From Alistipes sp. (lineage in GTDB: Bacteria; Bacteroidota; Bacteroidia; Bacteroidales; Rikenellaceae), in the NCBI GenBank assembly GCA_020026375.1, contig JAHHQN010000002.1, forward strand, positions 1 to 64,000: a stretch of 64,000 nucleotides of DNA, in the 5' to 3' direction. Both the position numbers and the translations under genes were made by a program. Shown here in pieces: positions 24,615 to 34,321 of this stretch; within the stretch, counting starts at the first letter, position 1; each line of letters starts with the position of its first letter. Below the pieces are notes generated by a model. That model was not told the DNA's origin and did not search any database. It saw only the letters and a program-made list of their open reading frames with translations.

Positions 24615-26201
24615 ATGACATTACAGGAAGAGATTACACGCCGCCGCACGTTTGCGGTCATTGCGCACCCCGACGCGGGTAAGACAACATTAACCGAGAA
24701 ACTGCTCCTCTTTGGTGGTGCCATTCATGTGGCCGGCGCCGTGAAGAGCAACAAAATCAAGAAGGGAGCCACCTCCGACTTCATGGAGATCGAGCGACAG
24801 AGAGGTATCTCTGTGGCTACATCGGTCATGGGTTTCGAGTATAAGGGCTGCAAAATCAATATCCTCGACACCCCGGGTCACGAAGACTTCGCCGAGGATA
24901 CCTATCGTACGCTCACGGCCGTGGATTCGGTCATCATCGTCATCGACGGTGCAAAGGGTGTCGAGAAACAGACCCGCAAGCTGATGGAGGTCTGCCGCAT
25001 GAGGTCGACCCCTGTAATCGTCTTCATCAATAAGCTCGACCGTCCCTCGAAAGAGCCTTTCGACCTGCTGGACGAGGTGGAGAAGGAGTTGCAGATCAGA
25101 GTGCGCCCCCTGGCGTTCCCCATCTCCAACGGCCCCTCGTTCAAGGGTGTCTACAACCTCTACGAGAAGCGTCTGTCGCTCTTCACCTCCGACGAGAAAC
25201 TCACCGCGAGTGCCTCGACCGTGGAGATTGACGACCTGTCGTCGTCGTTGCTCGACGAGCATGTAGGTGCGCAGTTTGCCCGTCAGCTGCGCGATGATGT
25301 GGAGCTGGTCGAGGGTGTCTACGACGAATTCGACCACGACGCCTACCTGCGCGGCGAGCTGGCTCCCGTGTTCTTCGGTTCGGCGGTCAACAACTTCGGT
25401 GTGCGCGAGCTGCTCGACTGCTTCGTGCGCATCGCTCCCTCGCCCCAGCCGGCACCCACCGAGTCGCGTACCGTGGCGGCCAACGAGGCGAAGATGACCG
25501 GTTTCGTGTTCAAGATTCACGCCAACATGGACCCCAACCACCGCGACCGTATCGCCTTCATGAAGATATGTTCGGGTATGTTCGAGCGCAACAAAAACTA
25601 TTTCCACGTCAGAAGCGGCAAGCAGCTCAAGTTCTCGTCGCCCACGGCCTTCATGGCCGAGAAGAAGTCGGTCATCGACTTCGCCTATCCGGGTGACATC
25701 GTGGGTCTCCACGACACGGGTAACTTCAAAATCGGCGACACCTTCACCGAGGGCGAGAAGCTGCGCTTCACGGGTATCCCGTCGTTTGCTCCCGAGCAGT
25801 TCCGCTACATCGAGAACGCCGATCCCATGAAGTTCAAGCAGCTGGCCAAGGGTATCGACCAGCTCATGGACGAGGGTGTGGCACAGCTCTTCACCTCGTC
25901 GCTCAACGGCCGCAAGATTATCGGTACGGTGGGTGCCCTGCAGTTCGAGGTCATTCAGTACCGTCTGGAGCATGAGTACAATGCCGCCTGCCGCTGGGAG
26001 CCGATTTCCATCTACAAGGCGTGCTGGATCGAGAGCGACAACAAGGCGCAGCTCGATGACTTCAAGCGCCGCAAGCACACCAACATGGCGGTCGACAAGC
26101 ACGGCCGCGATGTCTTCCTGGCCGACACCAGCTACTCGCTGGCTCTGGCACAGGAGAATTTCAAGGACATCAAGTTCCACTTCACTTCGGAGTTTTTCTA
26201 A
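24615..26201 (+). CDS. prfC: Peptide chain release factor 3
   Basis: Translational GTPase that recycles RF1/RF2 from the ribosome after termination. 528 residues with G1 AHPDAGKTTLTEK, G2 around RQRGISVATSV, G3 DTPGHEDF and G4 NKLD. The C-terminal part (GALQFEV, YNAACRWEPI) is RF3-specific and not found in EF-G. It is cotranscribed with nadB and ends at a terminator at 26224. Confidence 0.96.
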   Translation: MTLQEEITRRRTFAVIAHPDAGKTTLTEKLLLFGGAIHVAGAVKSNKIKKGATSDFMEIERQRGISVATSVMGFEYKGCKINILDTPGHEDFAEDTYRTLTAVDSVIIVIDGAKGVEKQTRKLMEVCRMRSTPVIVFINKLDRPSKEPFDLLDEVEKELQIRVRPLAFPISNGPSFKGVYNLYEKRLSLFTSDEKLTASASTVEIDDLSSSLLDEHVGAQFARQLRDDVELVEGVYDEFDHDAYLRGELAPVFFGSAVNNFGVRELLDCFVRIAPSPQPAPTESRTVAANEAKMTGFVFKIHANMDPNHRDRIAFMKICSGMFERNKNYFHVRSGKQLKFSSPTAFMAEKKSVIDFAYPGDIVGLHDTGNFKIGDTFTEGEKLRFTGIPSFAPEQFRYIENADPMKFKQLAKGIDQLMDEGVAQLFTSSLNGRKIIGTVGALQFEVIQYRLEHEYNAACRWEPISIYKACWIESDNKAQLDDFKRRKHTNMAVDKHGRDVFLADTSYSLALAQENFKDIKFHFTSEFF

Positions 26202-26223
26202 AGAGAAGTGGTCGGTTCATAGC

Positions 26224-26262
26224 AATGCCGCCCCCACCGATTGGTGAGGGCGGCATTTTTTT
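26224..26262 (+). terminator. Intrinsic terminator of nadB-prfC
   Basis: AATGCCGCCC pairs with GGGCGGCATT, extended by ACC/GGT after a mismatch, loop GATT, followed by T7. Confidence 0.85.
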
Positions 26263-26320
26263 GTGCATTGCTTTTCTGCACCGGGGGCTGCCCGGGAGGA
26301 CGTGGGGGAGGGCAGGGCAT

Positions 26321-26354
26321 AAAAAAAGCAACCGTCCCTTGTGGGGACGGCTGC
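26321..26354 (-). terminator. Intrinsic terminator of mdh
   Basis: Minus strand: an 11-bp stem (one G-U pair) with a CACAA loop, followed by T7. Confidence 0.85.
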
Positions 26355-26382
26355 CGATGTGTATCTCTTGACGAGCGGACGA

Positions 26383-27324
26383 CTACAAAGCGCCGATCTC
26401 GTGGAGAATGCTGTTGGTCTTGTGAACGGCAGCAGCCGAAGCAGCAAACTTCTCGGCCTCCTCGGCAGTGAGCTCAACCTCTACCACCTTCTCGATACCG
26501 TCCTTGCCGATGATGGCGGGAACGCCGATGCACAGGTCGCTCTGACCGTACTCGCCCTCCAGGAAGCAAGAGCAGGGAATCATCTTCTTCTGGTCGTTGA
26601 GGATAGCCTCTACCATCGATGCAGCAGCTGCACCGGGAGCATACCAGGCCGAAGTACCGATGAGCTTGGTCAGGGTAGCACCGCCGACCATGGTCTTCTG
26701 TACAGCGTCCTCCAACACCTCCTGCGAAGCGAACTGCGAAACGGGAACACCGTTTACGGTAGCCTTCGACAACAGGGGCAGCATGGTGGTGTCACCGTGA
26801 CCGCCGATAACCATACCGTCAACATTGTTGATGTTGGCGCCGGTAGCCTTTGCCAGGTAGCACTTGAAACGCGAAGAGTCGAGTGCGCCACCCATACCGA
26901 TGATGCGGTTCTTGGGCAGACCGGTCGACTTGAGTGCCAGGTAAGTGAGGGTATCCATGGGGTTGGCCACAACGATGATGATGGCGTTGGGCGAGTGCTC
27001 CATTACGCTGTTGATAACGCCCTTCATGATCTTGGCGTTGGTGCCGATCAGATCCTCACGGGTCATGCCGGGCTTGCGGGGAATACCCGAAGTGATGACA
27101 ACGACGTCAGAGTTTGCAGTCTGAGTGTAGTCGTTGGTTGCACCGGTCAGCTTGGTGTCGAAATCCATCAGGGTCGAAGTCTGGTACATATCCAGCATCT
27201 TACCCTCCGAGAGACCTTCCTTGATATCGATCAATACAACCTCGCTTGCTACTTCGCGGCAAGCCAATACGTTAGCGCAAGTTGCACCTACTGCACCTGC
27301 ACCTACAACGGTAACTTTTGACAT
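26383..27324 (-). CDS. mdh: Malate dehydrogenase
   Basis: NAD-dependent interconversion of malate and oxaloacetate, in the reductive arm leading to succinate in anaerobes. 313 residues, LDH-like type. NAD motif VGAGAVGATCAN is at residues 7-18, ANPMDTLTY and GGALDSSRF (Asp and Arg of the active site), and GGHGDT carries the catalytic His. It lies 49 bases downstream of gcvH on the same strand; cotranscription is possible. Confidence 0.97.
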   Translation of the reverse strand: MSKVTVVGAGAVGATCANVLACREVASEVVLIDIKEGLSEGKMLDMYQTSTLMDFDTKLTGATNDYTQTANSDVVVITSGIPRKPGMTREDLIGTNAKIMKGVINSVMEHSPNAIIIVVANPMDTLTYLALKSTGLPKNRIIGMGGALDSSRFKCYLAKATGANINNVDGMVIGGHGDTTMLPLLSKATVNGVPVSQFASQEVLEDAVQKTMVGGATLTKLIGTSAWYAPGAAAASMVEAILNDQKKMIPCSCFLEGEYGQSDLCIGVPAIIGKDGIEKVVEVELTAEEAEKFAASAAAVHKTNSILHEIGAL

Positions 27325-27373
27325 AGTGAATTATAAAAAAAATTAAGTTGTTGTTTTTTGTAACTTCTTTTCC

Positions 27374-27751
27374 TTAGCCGATGAGTTTCTCGTAATCCTC
27401 GGCCGAGAGCAGCGAGTCATACTCCTCGGGGTTCGATACCTTGATTTTCACGATCCAGCCCTCGCCGTAGGGGTCTTTGTTGACCAGTGCGGGGTCCTGA
27501 TCGACGGCTTCGTTGAACTCCACCACTTCGCCGCTCATGGGCAGGAAGGCGTCGCTGACGGTCTTTACGGCCTCAATCGAGCCGAACACTTCGCCTGCGG
27601 CTACAGTTTCGTCGAGTGTGGGAACGTCGATGAAGACGATGTCGCCCAACTGGCTCTGTGCAAAATCGGTGATGCCGATAGTGGCAATGTCACCCTCCAA
27701 ACGACACCATTCGTGGTCGTTGGAATACTTAAGATTGACCGGAATATTCAT
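27374..27751 (-). CDS. gcvH: Glycine cleavage system H protein
   Basis: Lipoyl carrier protein of the glycine cleavage complex. 125 residues with the lipoylation motif GSIEAVKTVSDAF, in which Lys63 would carry lipoate, and the C-terminal KDPYGEGWIVKIKV. The other gcv genes (T, P) are not in the window. Its neighbour is a biotin ligase, not a lipoate ligase. It has its own promoter. Confidence 0.96.
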   Translation of the reverse strand: MNIPVNLKYSNDHEWCRLEGDIATIGITDFAQSQLGDIVFIDVPTLDETVAAGEVFGSIEAVKTVSDAFLPMSGEVVEFNEAVDQDPALVNKDPYGEGWIVKIKVSNPEEYDSLLSAEDYEKLIG

Positions 27752-27792
27752 GGCTGCTCTTTTTTAAATGAAAAACTGAATTTTTCTAAATG

Positions 27793-27822
27793 CAAATATA
27801 GGTGTTATTTCTTTAACGACAA
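27793..27822 (-). promoter_or_regulatory. Promoter of gcvH
   Basis: Minus strand: TTG (27820-27822), 19 nt, TATATTTG (27793-27800). Initiation is predicted about 35 bases upstream of the gene. Confidence 0.7.
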
Positions 27823-27832
27823 TATATTTGTG

Positions 27833-28555
27833 TTATTCTTTTAACACGAAATTGATTTCGCGGAACAAATATTCGTGCTGGCTGCCGTCCTCGTGGCTCA
27901 ATATCAGCTCGCCGGAGGCTCTGACGCCCCGGATTTCGGCACGGATACGCTCCCCGTCGGGGAGTTCAAAAGTGTGCATTTCGTCCAGACGGTACATCTT
28001 TCGGCGGTAGTCGTCCTGCAGGGCGGCCGTGTCGCCGCTTTCGAGTTGTAAGTAGCGCTTTTCGAATGCCGCGCGGAAGGTGTCGAGCACCTCTTCGCGG
28101 GGGGTGGCCTTTCCTGTGAGTTGTATCATCGACACGGGGTTGGGCAGCGTGGGGTCGAACTCCTCCTGATTGACATTGATGCCTATGCCGACAATCGTGC
28201 GGCCGAGGCGTGCGGCCGAGTAGTGGTGTTCGATGAGTATGCCCACCAGCTTGCGGTCGCCGGCATAGATGTCGTTGGTCCACTTGATTCGGGTGTCGAT
28301 GCCGAAGGCGTGGAAGGTGTCGGTGAGTGAGAGGGCTACCGCCTCCGAGAGGAGGAACTGCTCGCCCACGGGCAGGAAGTGCGGCTCGACGACCAGCGAG
28401 AAGGTCAGGTTGCGGCCTTCGACGCTGCTCCACGAGTGACCGCGCTGTCCGCGGCCGCGGGTCTGCCGCTCGGCCCAGATGATGTCGCCGTGGCGGTATC
28501 GGGGGTCGAGGGCGCAGTCGTTGGTCGACGTGGTTTCTTCGATATGCTCAATCAT
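27833..28555 (-). CDS. birA: Biotin--[acetyl-CoA-carboxylase] ligase
   Basis: Activates biotin to biotinyl-AMP and transfers it to carrier proteins such as carboxylase BCCP. 240 residues with the biotinyl-AMP loop RGRGQRGH (33-40) and KWTNDIY (from 91), plus the catalytic VGIGINVN. There is no N-terminal helix-turn-helix, so it is a monofunctional ligase rather than a repressor. It begins 33 bases after dapD on the same strand. Confidence 0.94.
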   Translation of the reverse strand: MIEHIEETTSTNDCALDPRYRHGDIIWAERQTRGRGQRGHSWSSVEGRNLTFSLVVEPHFLPVGEQFLLSEAVALSLTDTFHAFGIDTRIKWTNDIYAGDRKLVGILIEHHYSAARLGRTIVGIGINVNQEEFDPTLPNPVSMIQLTGKATPREEVLDTFRAAFEKRYLQLESGDTAALQDDYRRKMYRLDEMHTFELPDGERIRAEIRGVRASGELILSHEDGSQHEYLFREINFVLKE

Positions 28556-28588
28556 GACGGATTGCGGTTGAGGGATTCGGCTGAAGGA

Positions 28589-29416
28589 TTAAATCGACAC
28601 GCCGAAATCGCGCAGCGCGTCGTTGAGCGATGTTTTCTTGTCGGTCGACTCCTTGCGGTGGCCGATAATCAGCGCGCAGGTCACACTGTACTCGCCGGCC
28701 GGATACTGGCGTTTGTAGCTGCCGGGAATGACCACCGAGCGGGGCGGCACATAGCCCTTGTAGGTCACGGGCTGGGGACCCGTCACGTCGATGATGTGGG
28801 TCGAGCCGGTGATGACGGTGTTCGAGCCCAGCACGGCCTCCTTGCAGACGTGTGCGCCCTCGACCACAATCGAGCGTGAGCCGATGAAGCAGTTGTCCTC
28901 GATGATCACGGGAGCGGCCTGCACGGGTTCCAGTACGCCGCCGATGCCCACACCGCCCGACAGGTGGACATGCTTGCCAATCTGGGCGCACGAACCCACC
29001 GTGGCCCATGTGTCGACCATTGTACCCGTGTCGACATAGGCGCCGATGTTGACATACGAGGGCATGAGGATAGCACCCGGGGCGATGTACGCGCCGTAGC
29101 GTGCCACGGCGTGGGGAACGACCCTCACACCCAGCTCCTCGTAACCGTGTTTGAGTTCCATCTTGTCGAACCACTCCAGTTCGCCGGCCTCCATCTTGCG
29201 CATGGGCTGAATGGGGAAGTACATGATGATGGCCTTCTTCACCCACTCGTTGACCTGCCACTGGTGGTTTTCGAGGTCGACGGGTTCGGCGCAGCGCAAC
29301 TCACCCTTGTCGACGAGTTCCACCACCTGACGTATGGCATTTTTGGTCTGCTCGTTTTCCAGCAGCGAGCGGTCGAGCCATGCCTGCTCTATAATCTCTT
29401 TGAGTTCGGTGTTCAT
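28589..29416 (-). CDS. dapD: 2,3,4,5-tetrahydropyridine-2,6-dicarboxylate N-succinyltransferase
   Basis: Succinylates tetrahydrodipicolinate in the succinylase branch of diaminopimelate/lysine synthesis. 275 residues: an N-terminal helical domain, then a left-handed beta-helix of hexapeptide repeats (GAILMPSYVNIGAYVDTGTM), a conserved GSCAQIGKHVHLSGGVGIGG and a C-terminal RHKEST-type tail. It shares its pathway with lysC and asd elsewhere in the window. A near-consensus -7 box (TAACTTTA on the minus strand, 29445-29452) is upstream. Confidence 0.96.
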   Translation of the reverse strand: MNTELKEIIEQAWLDRSLLENEQTKNAIRQVVELVDKGELRCAEPVDLENHQWQVNEWVKKAIIMYFPIQPMRKMEAGELEWFDKMELKHGYEELGVRVVPHAVARYGAYIAPGAILMPSYVNIGAYVDTGTMVDTWATVGSCAQIGKHVHLSGGVGIGGVLEPVQAAPVIIEDNCFIGSRSIVVEGAHVCKEAVLGSNTVITGSTHIIDVTGPQPVTYKGYVPPRSVVIPGSYKRQYPAGEYSVTCALIIGHRKESTDKKTSLNDALRDFGVSI

Positions 29417-29501
29417 AATAATATATATGTATTCTTTTGGGAGTTAAAGTTACATAATTTTTTTCTAACTTTGTTGCCGTAACCACCCAAATTCAACAAA
29501 G

Positions 29502-31637
29502 ATGAATAAAAACAGAGTCTTGGCGCTTGCGCTGGTGTGCGGTGCAGCTGCCGCTGTAAGTTGTAGCAACATGAAAAGTATCAAACATTTGCCCTATCCC
29601 GAGACGGTGCGTGAAGAGGTGTCGGACAACTACTTCGGTGTCGAGGTCAAAGACCCTTACCGCTGGTTGGAGGACGACAATTCGCAGGCCACCGCGCAGT
29701 GGGTGAAGGCGCAGAATGCCGTCACGCAGGACTATCTCTCGCAGATTCCCTTCCGCGACGCTATCCGCGAGCGTCTGACCCAGGTGTGGAACTACACCAA
29801 GGAGTCGGCTCCCTCGAAACACGGCGACTGGTGGTATTATACCTATAACGACGGCCTGCAGAATCAGGCGGTGCTCTACCGTACCCGCACGCCGGGCGAG
29901 AAGGGCGAGGTGTTCCTCGATCCCAACACCCTCTCCGACGACGGCACGGTGGCACTCATCAACATGTCGTTCTCGAAGGACGGACGCTATCTCTCCTATG
30001 CCGCTGCCGAATCGGGTTCCGACTGGGTGGAAATCCGCGTGATGAAGACCGACGACAAGAGCCTCACCGACGACGTTGTGCGCTGGGTGAAGTTCTCGGG
30101 TGCTGTGTGGTCGCCCGATTCCGAGGGCTTCTATTACAGTGCCTACGACGCTCCCAAGGAGGGCGTCTACTCCTCGATGAACAGCAACCAGAAGGTCTTC
30201 TACCACAAGCTGGGCGATGCGCAGAGCAATGACCGGCTCATCTATGCCGATGCCGGGCATCCGATGCGTTACTTCAGCGCCTTCCCCTCCGACGACGGAC
30301 GCTGGCTGTTCGTCTATTCCACCGAGGGTACTTCGGGTTCCGAAATCCTCTACAAGCGTGTGGGCGACAAGTCGTTCCGTGTGCTGCTTGCCGGCTTCGA
30401 CCACGACTTCGATGTGGTCGACTGCAAGGACGACGTGGCCTATGTGCGCACCAACCGCGGCGCATCGAACTACTGCCTCGAGGCGCTTGACCTCAAGAGC
30501 GGCAAGACCCTGAAGTGTGTGATTCCCGAACATGAGAAGAACCTCCTGCAGGGTGTGACCACCGCAGGCGGTTACCTCTTTGCCCACTATCTGGAGAATG
30601 CACAGAGCAAAATCTGCCAGTTCGACTATTCGGGAAAACTCGTCCGCGAGGTGAAGCTCCCCGCCATCGGTACGGTCAGCGGCTTCAGCGGCCGTGAGGA
30701 GGAGACCGAACTCTACTACACGTTCACCAACTACACCACTCCTGCGTCGAGCTACAAATACGACATCGCCACCGGCGAGTCGACCCTCTACAAGCGTCCC
30801 GATGTGGCCTTCGACCCCGAACGCTTCACCACCGAACAGGTGTTCTTCACCTCGAAGGACGGTACCCGCGTGCCGATGTTCGTCACCCACCGCAAGGATA
30901 TGCAGCTCGACGGTTCGAACCCCTGCTACCTCTATGCCTACGGCGGTTTCCAGATCAACCTCACCCCGAGTTTCAGCCCCTCGGACATCGTCTTCCTCGA
31001 GCAGGGCGGTATCCACTGTGTGGCCAACCTGCGCGGCGGCTCGGAGTACGGCGAGGAGTGGCACAAGGGCGGCATGCTTCTCAACAAGCAGAATGTCTTC
31101 GACGACTTCATCGCGGCGGCCGAGTACCTCATTGCCAACCGCTACACCTCGAAGGACAAACTGGCCATTGCCGGCGGTTCGAACGGCGGTCTGCTGGTGG
31201 GTGCGTGCGAGGTGCAGCGTCCCGACCTCTATGCGGTGTGTCTGCCGGCTGTGGGCGTGATGGACATGCTGCGCTACCACAAGTTCACCATCGGCTGGGG
31301 CTGGGGTGTGGAGTACGGCACCAGCGACAACGAGGAGCAGTTCCACTACATCTATAAGTATTCGCCCCTGCACAATATCCGCGAAGGGGTGAAGTATCCC
31401 GCCACGATGGTCATCACGGCCGACCACGACGACCGTGTGGTTCCGGCCCACTCGTTCAAGTTCGGCGCCACGATGCAGCACTGCCAGGCCGGCGATGCGC
31501 CCATACTCATACGTATCGAGTCCAATGCGGGACACGGAGCCGGAAAACCCACCTCGAAGCGAATCGAGGAGGCGGCCGATGTCTATTCGTTCATCTTCCA
31601 GAACATCGGCGTGGAGTATCAGAAAGAGATCAAGTAA
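29502..31637 (+). CDS. Prolyl oligopeptidase (S9A), lipoprotein
   Basis: Serine peptidase cleaving short peptides after proline. 711 residues. A lipoprotein signal ends VSC (Cys21), so the enzyme is membrane-anchored and exported. Residues about 70-430 form a seven-bladed beta-propeller; the C-terminal alpha/beta-hydrolase has Ser560 in GGSNGG, Asp643 in DHDDR and His678 in NAGHG, with substrate-binding Arg645. A -7 element TAACTTTG lies at 29466-29473. It is likely a periplasmic scavenger of peptides. lysC follows after 27 bases, possibly cotranscribed. Confidence 0.93.
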   Translation: MNKNRVLALALVCGAAAAVSCSNMKSIKHLPYPETVREEVSDNYFGVEVKDPYRWLEDDNSQATAQWVKAQNAVTQDYLSQIPFRDAIRERLTQVWNYTKESAPSKHGDWWYYTYNDGLQNQAVLYRTRTPGEKGEVFLDPNTLSDDGTVALINMSFSKDGRYLSYAAAESGSDWVEIRVMKTDDKSLTDDVVRWVKFSGAVWSPDSEGFYYSAYDAPKEGVYSSMNSNQKVFYHKLGDAQSNDRLIYADAGHPMRYFSAFPSDDGRWLFVYSTEGTSGSEILYKRVGDKSFRVLLAGFDHDFDVVDCKDDVAYVRTNRGASNYCLEALDLKSGKTLKCVIPEHEKNLLQGVTTAGGYLFAHYLENAQSKICQFDYSGKLVREVKLPAIGTVSGFSGREEETELYYTFTNYTTPASSYKYDIATGESTLYKRPDVAFDPERFTTEQVFFTSKDGTRVPMFVTHRKDMQLDGSNPCYLYAYGGFQINLTPSFSPSDIVFLEQGGIHCVANLRGGSEYGEEWHKGGMLLNKQNVFDDFIAAAEYLIANRYTSKDKLAIAGGSNGGLLVGACEVQRPDLYAVCLPAVGVMDMLRYHKFTIGWGWGVEYGTSDNEEQFHYIYKYSPLHNIREGVKYPATMVITADHDDRVVPAHSFKFGATMQHCQAGDAPILIRIESNAGHGAGKPTSKRIEEAADVYSFIFQNIGVEYQKEIK

Positions 31638-31664
31638 ATCAGAGATAGTATTTCAAACTAAAAA

Positions 31665-32924
31665 ATGAAGGTATATAAATTTGGAGGTGCGTCGGTGCGC
31701 AATGCCGACGGTGTGAGAAACCTGCACAAGATTGTGGGTGACGAACAGAATCTGTTTATCATCGTTTCGGCGATGGGTAAGACCACCAATGCGTTGGAGA
31801 AGGTTTTTGAGGGATTGCAGAAGGGTGACAAGTCGCTCTCGAGGGAGCATATCGCCTCGTTGAGGAGCTACCACGACGAGATTATCGGCGACCTGTGGCA
31901 CGACACCACAAAGAAACTCGACGGCGTGGAGCGACTCTTCGCCGAGCTGGAGCAGGTGGCCGAGACCACGGTCTACCGCACCGAGGACGCCGAGTTGTGG
32001 TACGACTCCATCGTGGCGTTCGGCGAGTTGATATCGACCACCATCATCTCGGAGTATCTCAACTATGTGGGTCTGCTCAACCATTGGGTCGACATGCGCC
32101 ACTGTATCCGCACCGAGCAGCGCCACAAGGACGCCGGTGTCGATTTGGAGACCTCCACCACGCTGCTGCGCGAGGCACTGAAGGATTGCCGCGAGAAGGT
32201 GTTCATCGGTCAGGGCTTCATCGGCGGTGCGCCCGACGGCACGACCACCACACTGGGTCGTGAGGGTTCCGACTATTCGGCGGCCATCGTGGCCAATATT
32301 CTCGATGCCGAGTCGATGGCCGTGTGGAAGGACGTCGACGGCATTCTGAATGCCGACCCCAAGATTTTCCCCGATGCGGTGCAGATTGCCGAGCTGAACT
32401 ACCTCGACACCATCGAGCTGGCTTACAGCGGTGCGCAGATTATCCACCCCAAGACCATCAAGCCGCTCCAGAACAAGAATATTCCGCTCTATGTGCGTCC
32501 GTTCGGCGACAAGCGCAAGCCCGGCACGGTGATTCGCGGTCTGTCGGCCCCCATCGACGTGCCTATCCTCATCATGAAGAAGAACCAGGTGCTGCTGACC
32601 ATACGTTCGCGCGACCTGTCGTTCGTGCTGGAGGAGAAGTTCGCCACCATCTTCTCGCTGCTGGAGCGTTACCGCATCAAGGTGAACCTCATTCACAACT
32701 CGGCGGTGAACCTCAGCTTGTGTGTCGACAGCTCGTGGCACATCGACGAGGCGGTGGCCGGACTCCACAAGGAGGGCTTCGACGTGATGCACATCAGCGA
32801 CATGGAGCTGCTGACCATTCGCGGCTACAACCAGGAGCTGTGGGACAAGTACGCCATCGGCTCCAACGTCTTCGTGCGCCAGTCGACGCAGACCACCGTG
32901 CGTGTGGTGAGAAAGAAACGCTAG
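31665..32924 (+). CDS. lysC: Aspartate kinase
   Basis: First step of the aspartate family pathway (aspartate to 4-phospho-aspartate). 419 residues, monofunctional. KFGGASV marks the N-terminal nucleotide site; GFIGGAPDGTTTTLGREGSDYSA is the substrate/ATP site spread over about residues 186-208; the last 130 residues are ACT-like (the segment from VPILIMKKNQV on), for feedback control by amino acids. There is no homoserine dehydrogenase fusion. A terminator follows at 32954. Confidence 0.94.
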   Translation: MKVYKFGGASVRNADGVRNLHKIVGDEQNLFIIVSAMGKTTNALEKVFEGLQKGDKSLSREHIASLRSYHDEIIGDLWHDTTKKLDGVERLFAELEQVAETTVYRTEDAELWYDSIVAFGELISTTIISEYLNYVGLLNHWVDMRHCIRTEQRHKDAGVDLETSTTLLREALKDCREKVFIGQGFIGGAPDGTTTTLGREGSDYSAAIVANILDAESMAVWKDVDGILNADPKIFPDAVQIAELNYLDTIELAYSGAQIIHPKTIKPLQNKNIPLYVRPFGDKRKPGTVIRGLSAPIDVPILIMKKNQVLLTIRSRDLSFVLEEKFATIFSLLERYRIKVNLIHNSAVNLSLCVDSSWHIDEAVAGLHKEGFDVMHISDMELLTIRGYNQELWDKYAIGSNVFVRQSTQTTVRVVRKKR

Positions 32925-32953
32925 TCGGTCCATTGTCGGTGACCGGACATTCG

Positions 32954-32998
32954 AACGACACCCCCGAACCTGCAACGGTTTCGGGGGTGTCGTTTTTC
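32954..32998 (+). terminator. Intrinsic terminator of lysC
   Basis: Long stem (17 pairs with a one-base bulge), loop TGCAAC, followed by T5. It could also slow minus-strand transcription from the DUF4435 gene. Confidence 0.85.
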
Positions 32999-33051
32999 TC
33001 CGATGTACGCTTCGGGGGCGTCCGTGCCGATGGTCGGCGGCGGGGGAGGGA

Positions 33052-34137
33052 CTACATCTTGAATTTGCGGAGTATCGTCCAGAACGAGTCGTCCTTGATT
33101 TCGCCCGTACGCTTCATCTCCACGATGGTGCGTGCCAGATAACGCTGTATGTCGCGTTGCAGCCGCTTGTAGAGTATGCAGCGTGTGTAGTTCTCGTTGT
33201 CGAGCAGCACGTCGCGTATCGAGCGCAGCGAGTTGGTGTAGTTGGCCATCTCGTTCTTGAGTGCCACGCCCTGCTTGGTCGATTGGGTGATTTTGGCGAT
33301 GGACATCTGCCGCAGTTTCTCGCACACCGAGTTGAGGAGAATCATCACCACGTTGTCCATCAGCGTGTGGCCGTGCATGAACAGATAGGTGGTCTCGGGG
33401 GTGAGTCCGCGCCTGTGCAACTGCGCCTCAAACTCCTTCATGGGTTCTATCATTCGGGGATTGCGCTGGCGCAGCATCTGCTCGCGCTTGGTGACGTTGC
33501 GTTGCAGCCAGTCGAGGGTGCCACGTCCGTTGTCGGCGATTTCGAGGTAGCCCAGCCGCACCGAAGCCTTGAAGTCGACCAGCGGAAAGACCCTTTCGGA
33601 GGCCGACTGTGCCGAGTAGGCGTACCACAGAAACAGAGGGTAGATGATGCGCGAATACTCCTCCATGAACTTCTCGAAGTCGAAGATTCGTGTGTCGTTC
33701 TTGGTGGCTTTCACACACACGTTGTGCAGCGAGGGCGAGTAGCAGAGATAGTTCTCGGTGGCATAGGCGTAGGTGTGGAAGATATACTTCGAGTGGTTGA
33801 CCTGCCGCGACTGTTCGGTGTGGTCGGCGAAGAGGTAGTCGAAGTCGGAGTCCATGCACAGGAGCAGCTCCGACGACGAGCAGTCGTCCATGCTCAGCAG
33901 CACCTTCTTGCCCTTGGGCAGGTCGGCGCGTGTGGGCACCGATATTTCGAACCGGAGATAGGGGTTCTGGAAATGGTCGAAGATGCCGCGCCAGAAGGCC
34001 ACATCGTCATATCCCTCGACAAAGACCCTGACCAGCCGCTGATTGGGGTCTGCCGGCAGCGGTTGGGGGAGTTGTTCGGGCCGCTTTCGGGCGAAGGGAT
34101 TGAATATTTGGAGTGTCTCCTTGAATCTGTTTCCCAT
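33052..34137 (-). CDS. DUF4435 (TOPRIM-like) protein, stand-alone
   Basis: 361 residues. VEGYDDVAFWRGIFD at about 38-52, a CMDSDFDYL segment and YAYATENYLCY match the acidic motifs of DUF4435, a TOPRIM-related fold with a metal-binding Glu and Asp pair. Relatives act as nucleases next to an ATPase in defence systems (for example AriB of PARIS), but here no ATPase gene flanks it: lysC is convergent and DUF4954 divergent. A minus-strand -7 box TATCTTTG (34167-34174) is upstream. Function in this setting is unknown; it is a core-genome style location rather than a defence island. Confidence 0.8.
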   Translation of the reverse strand: MGNRFKETLQIFNPFARKRPEQLPQPLPADPNQRLVRVFVEGYDDVAFWRGIFDHFQNPYLRFEISVPTRADLPKGKKVLLSMDDCSSSELLLCMDSDFDYLFADHTEQSRQVNHSKYIFHTYAYATENYLCYSPSLHNVCVKATKNDTRIFDFEKFMEEYSRIIYPLFLWYAYSAQSASERVFPLVDFKASVRLGYLEIADNGRGTLDWLQRNVTKREQMLRQRNPRMIEPMKEFEAQLHRRGLTPETTYLFMHGHTLMDNVVMILLNSVCEKLRQMSIAKITQSTKQGVALKNEMANYTNSLRSIRDVLLDNENYTRCILYKRLQRDIQRYLARTIVEMKRTGEIKDDSFWTILRKFKM

Positions 34138-34321
34138 AGTGAGCGAAGATTAAGTTCCGTGTTTCCCAAAGATACTCATTTTTCGGGGTGAAAATTCCGT
34201 CGCAGGGCTGATTTTTTGTCCCCGGAGTCATAATTTCGTCTCCGGCCGTCTTTGTGGGGCGGAGGGATAATAATTTGAGGGGCGGTTACGTTTGTAACTC
34301 TGTATCTCTGAATCTGATTTT

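Noticed and set aside
28589..29416. Acyltransferase of unknown function instead of DapD
   Set aside because: Hexapeptide repeats occur in many enzymes, but the N-terminal helical domain and GVGIGG segment match DapD closely.
33052..34137. Complete PARIS-like defence system
   Set aside because: No ATPase partner gene flanks the DUF4435 gene.
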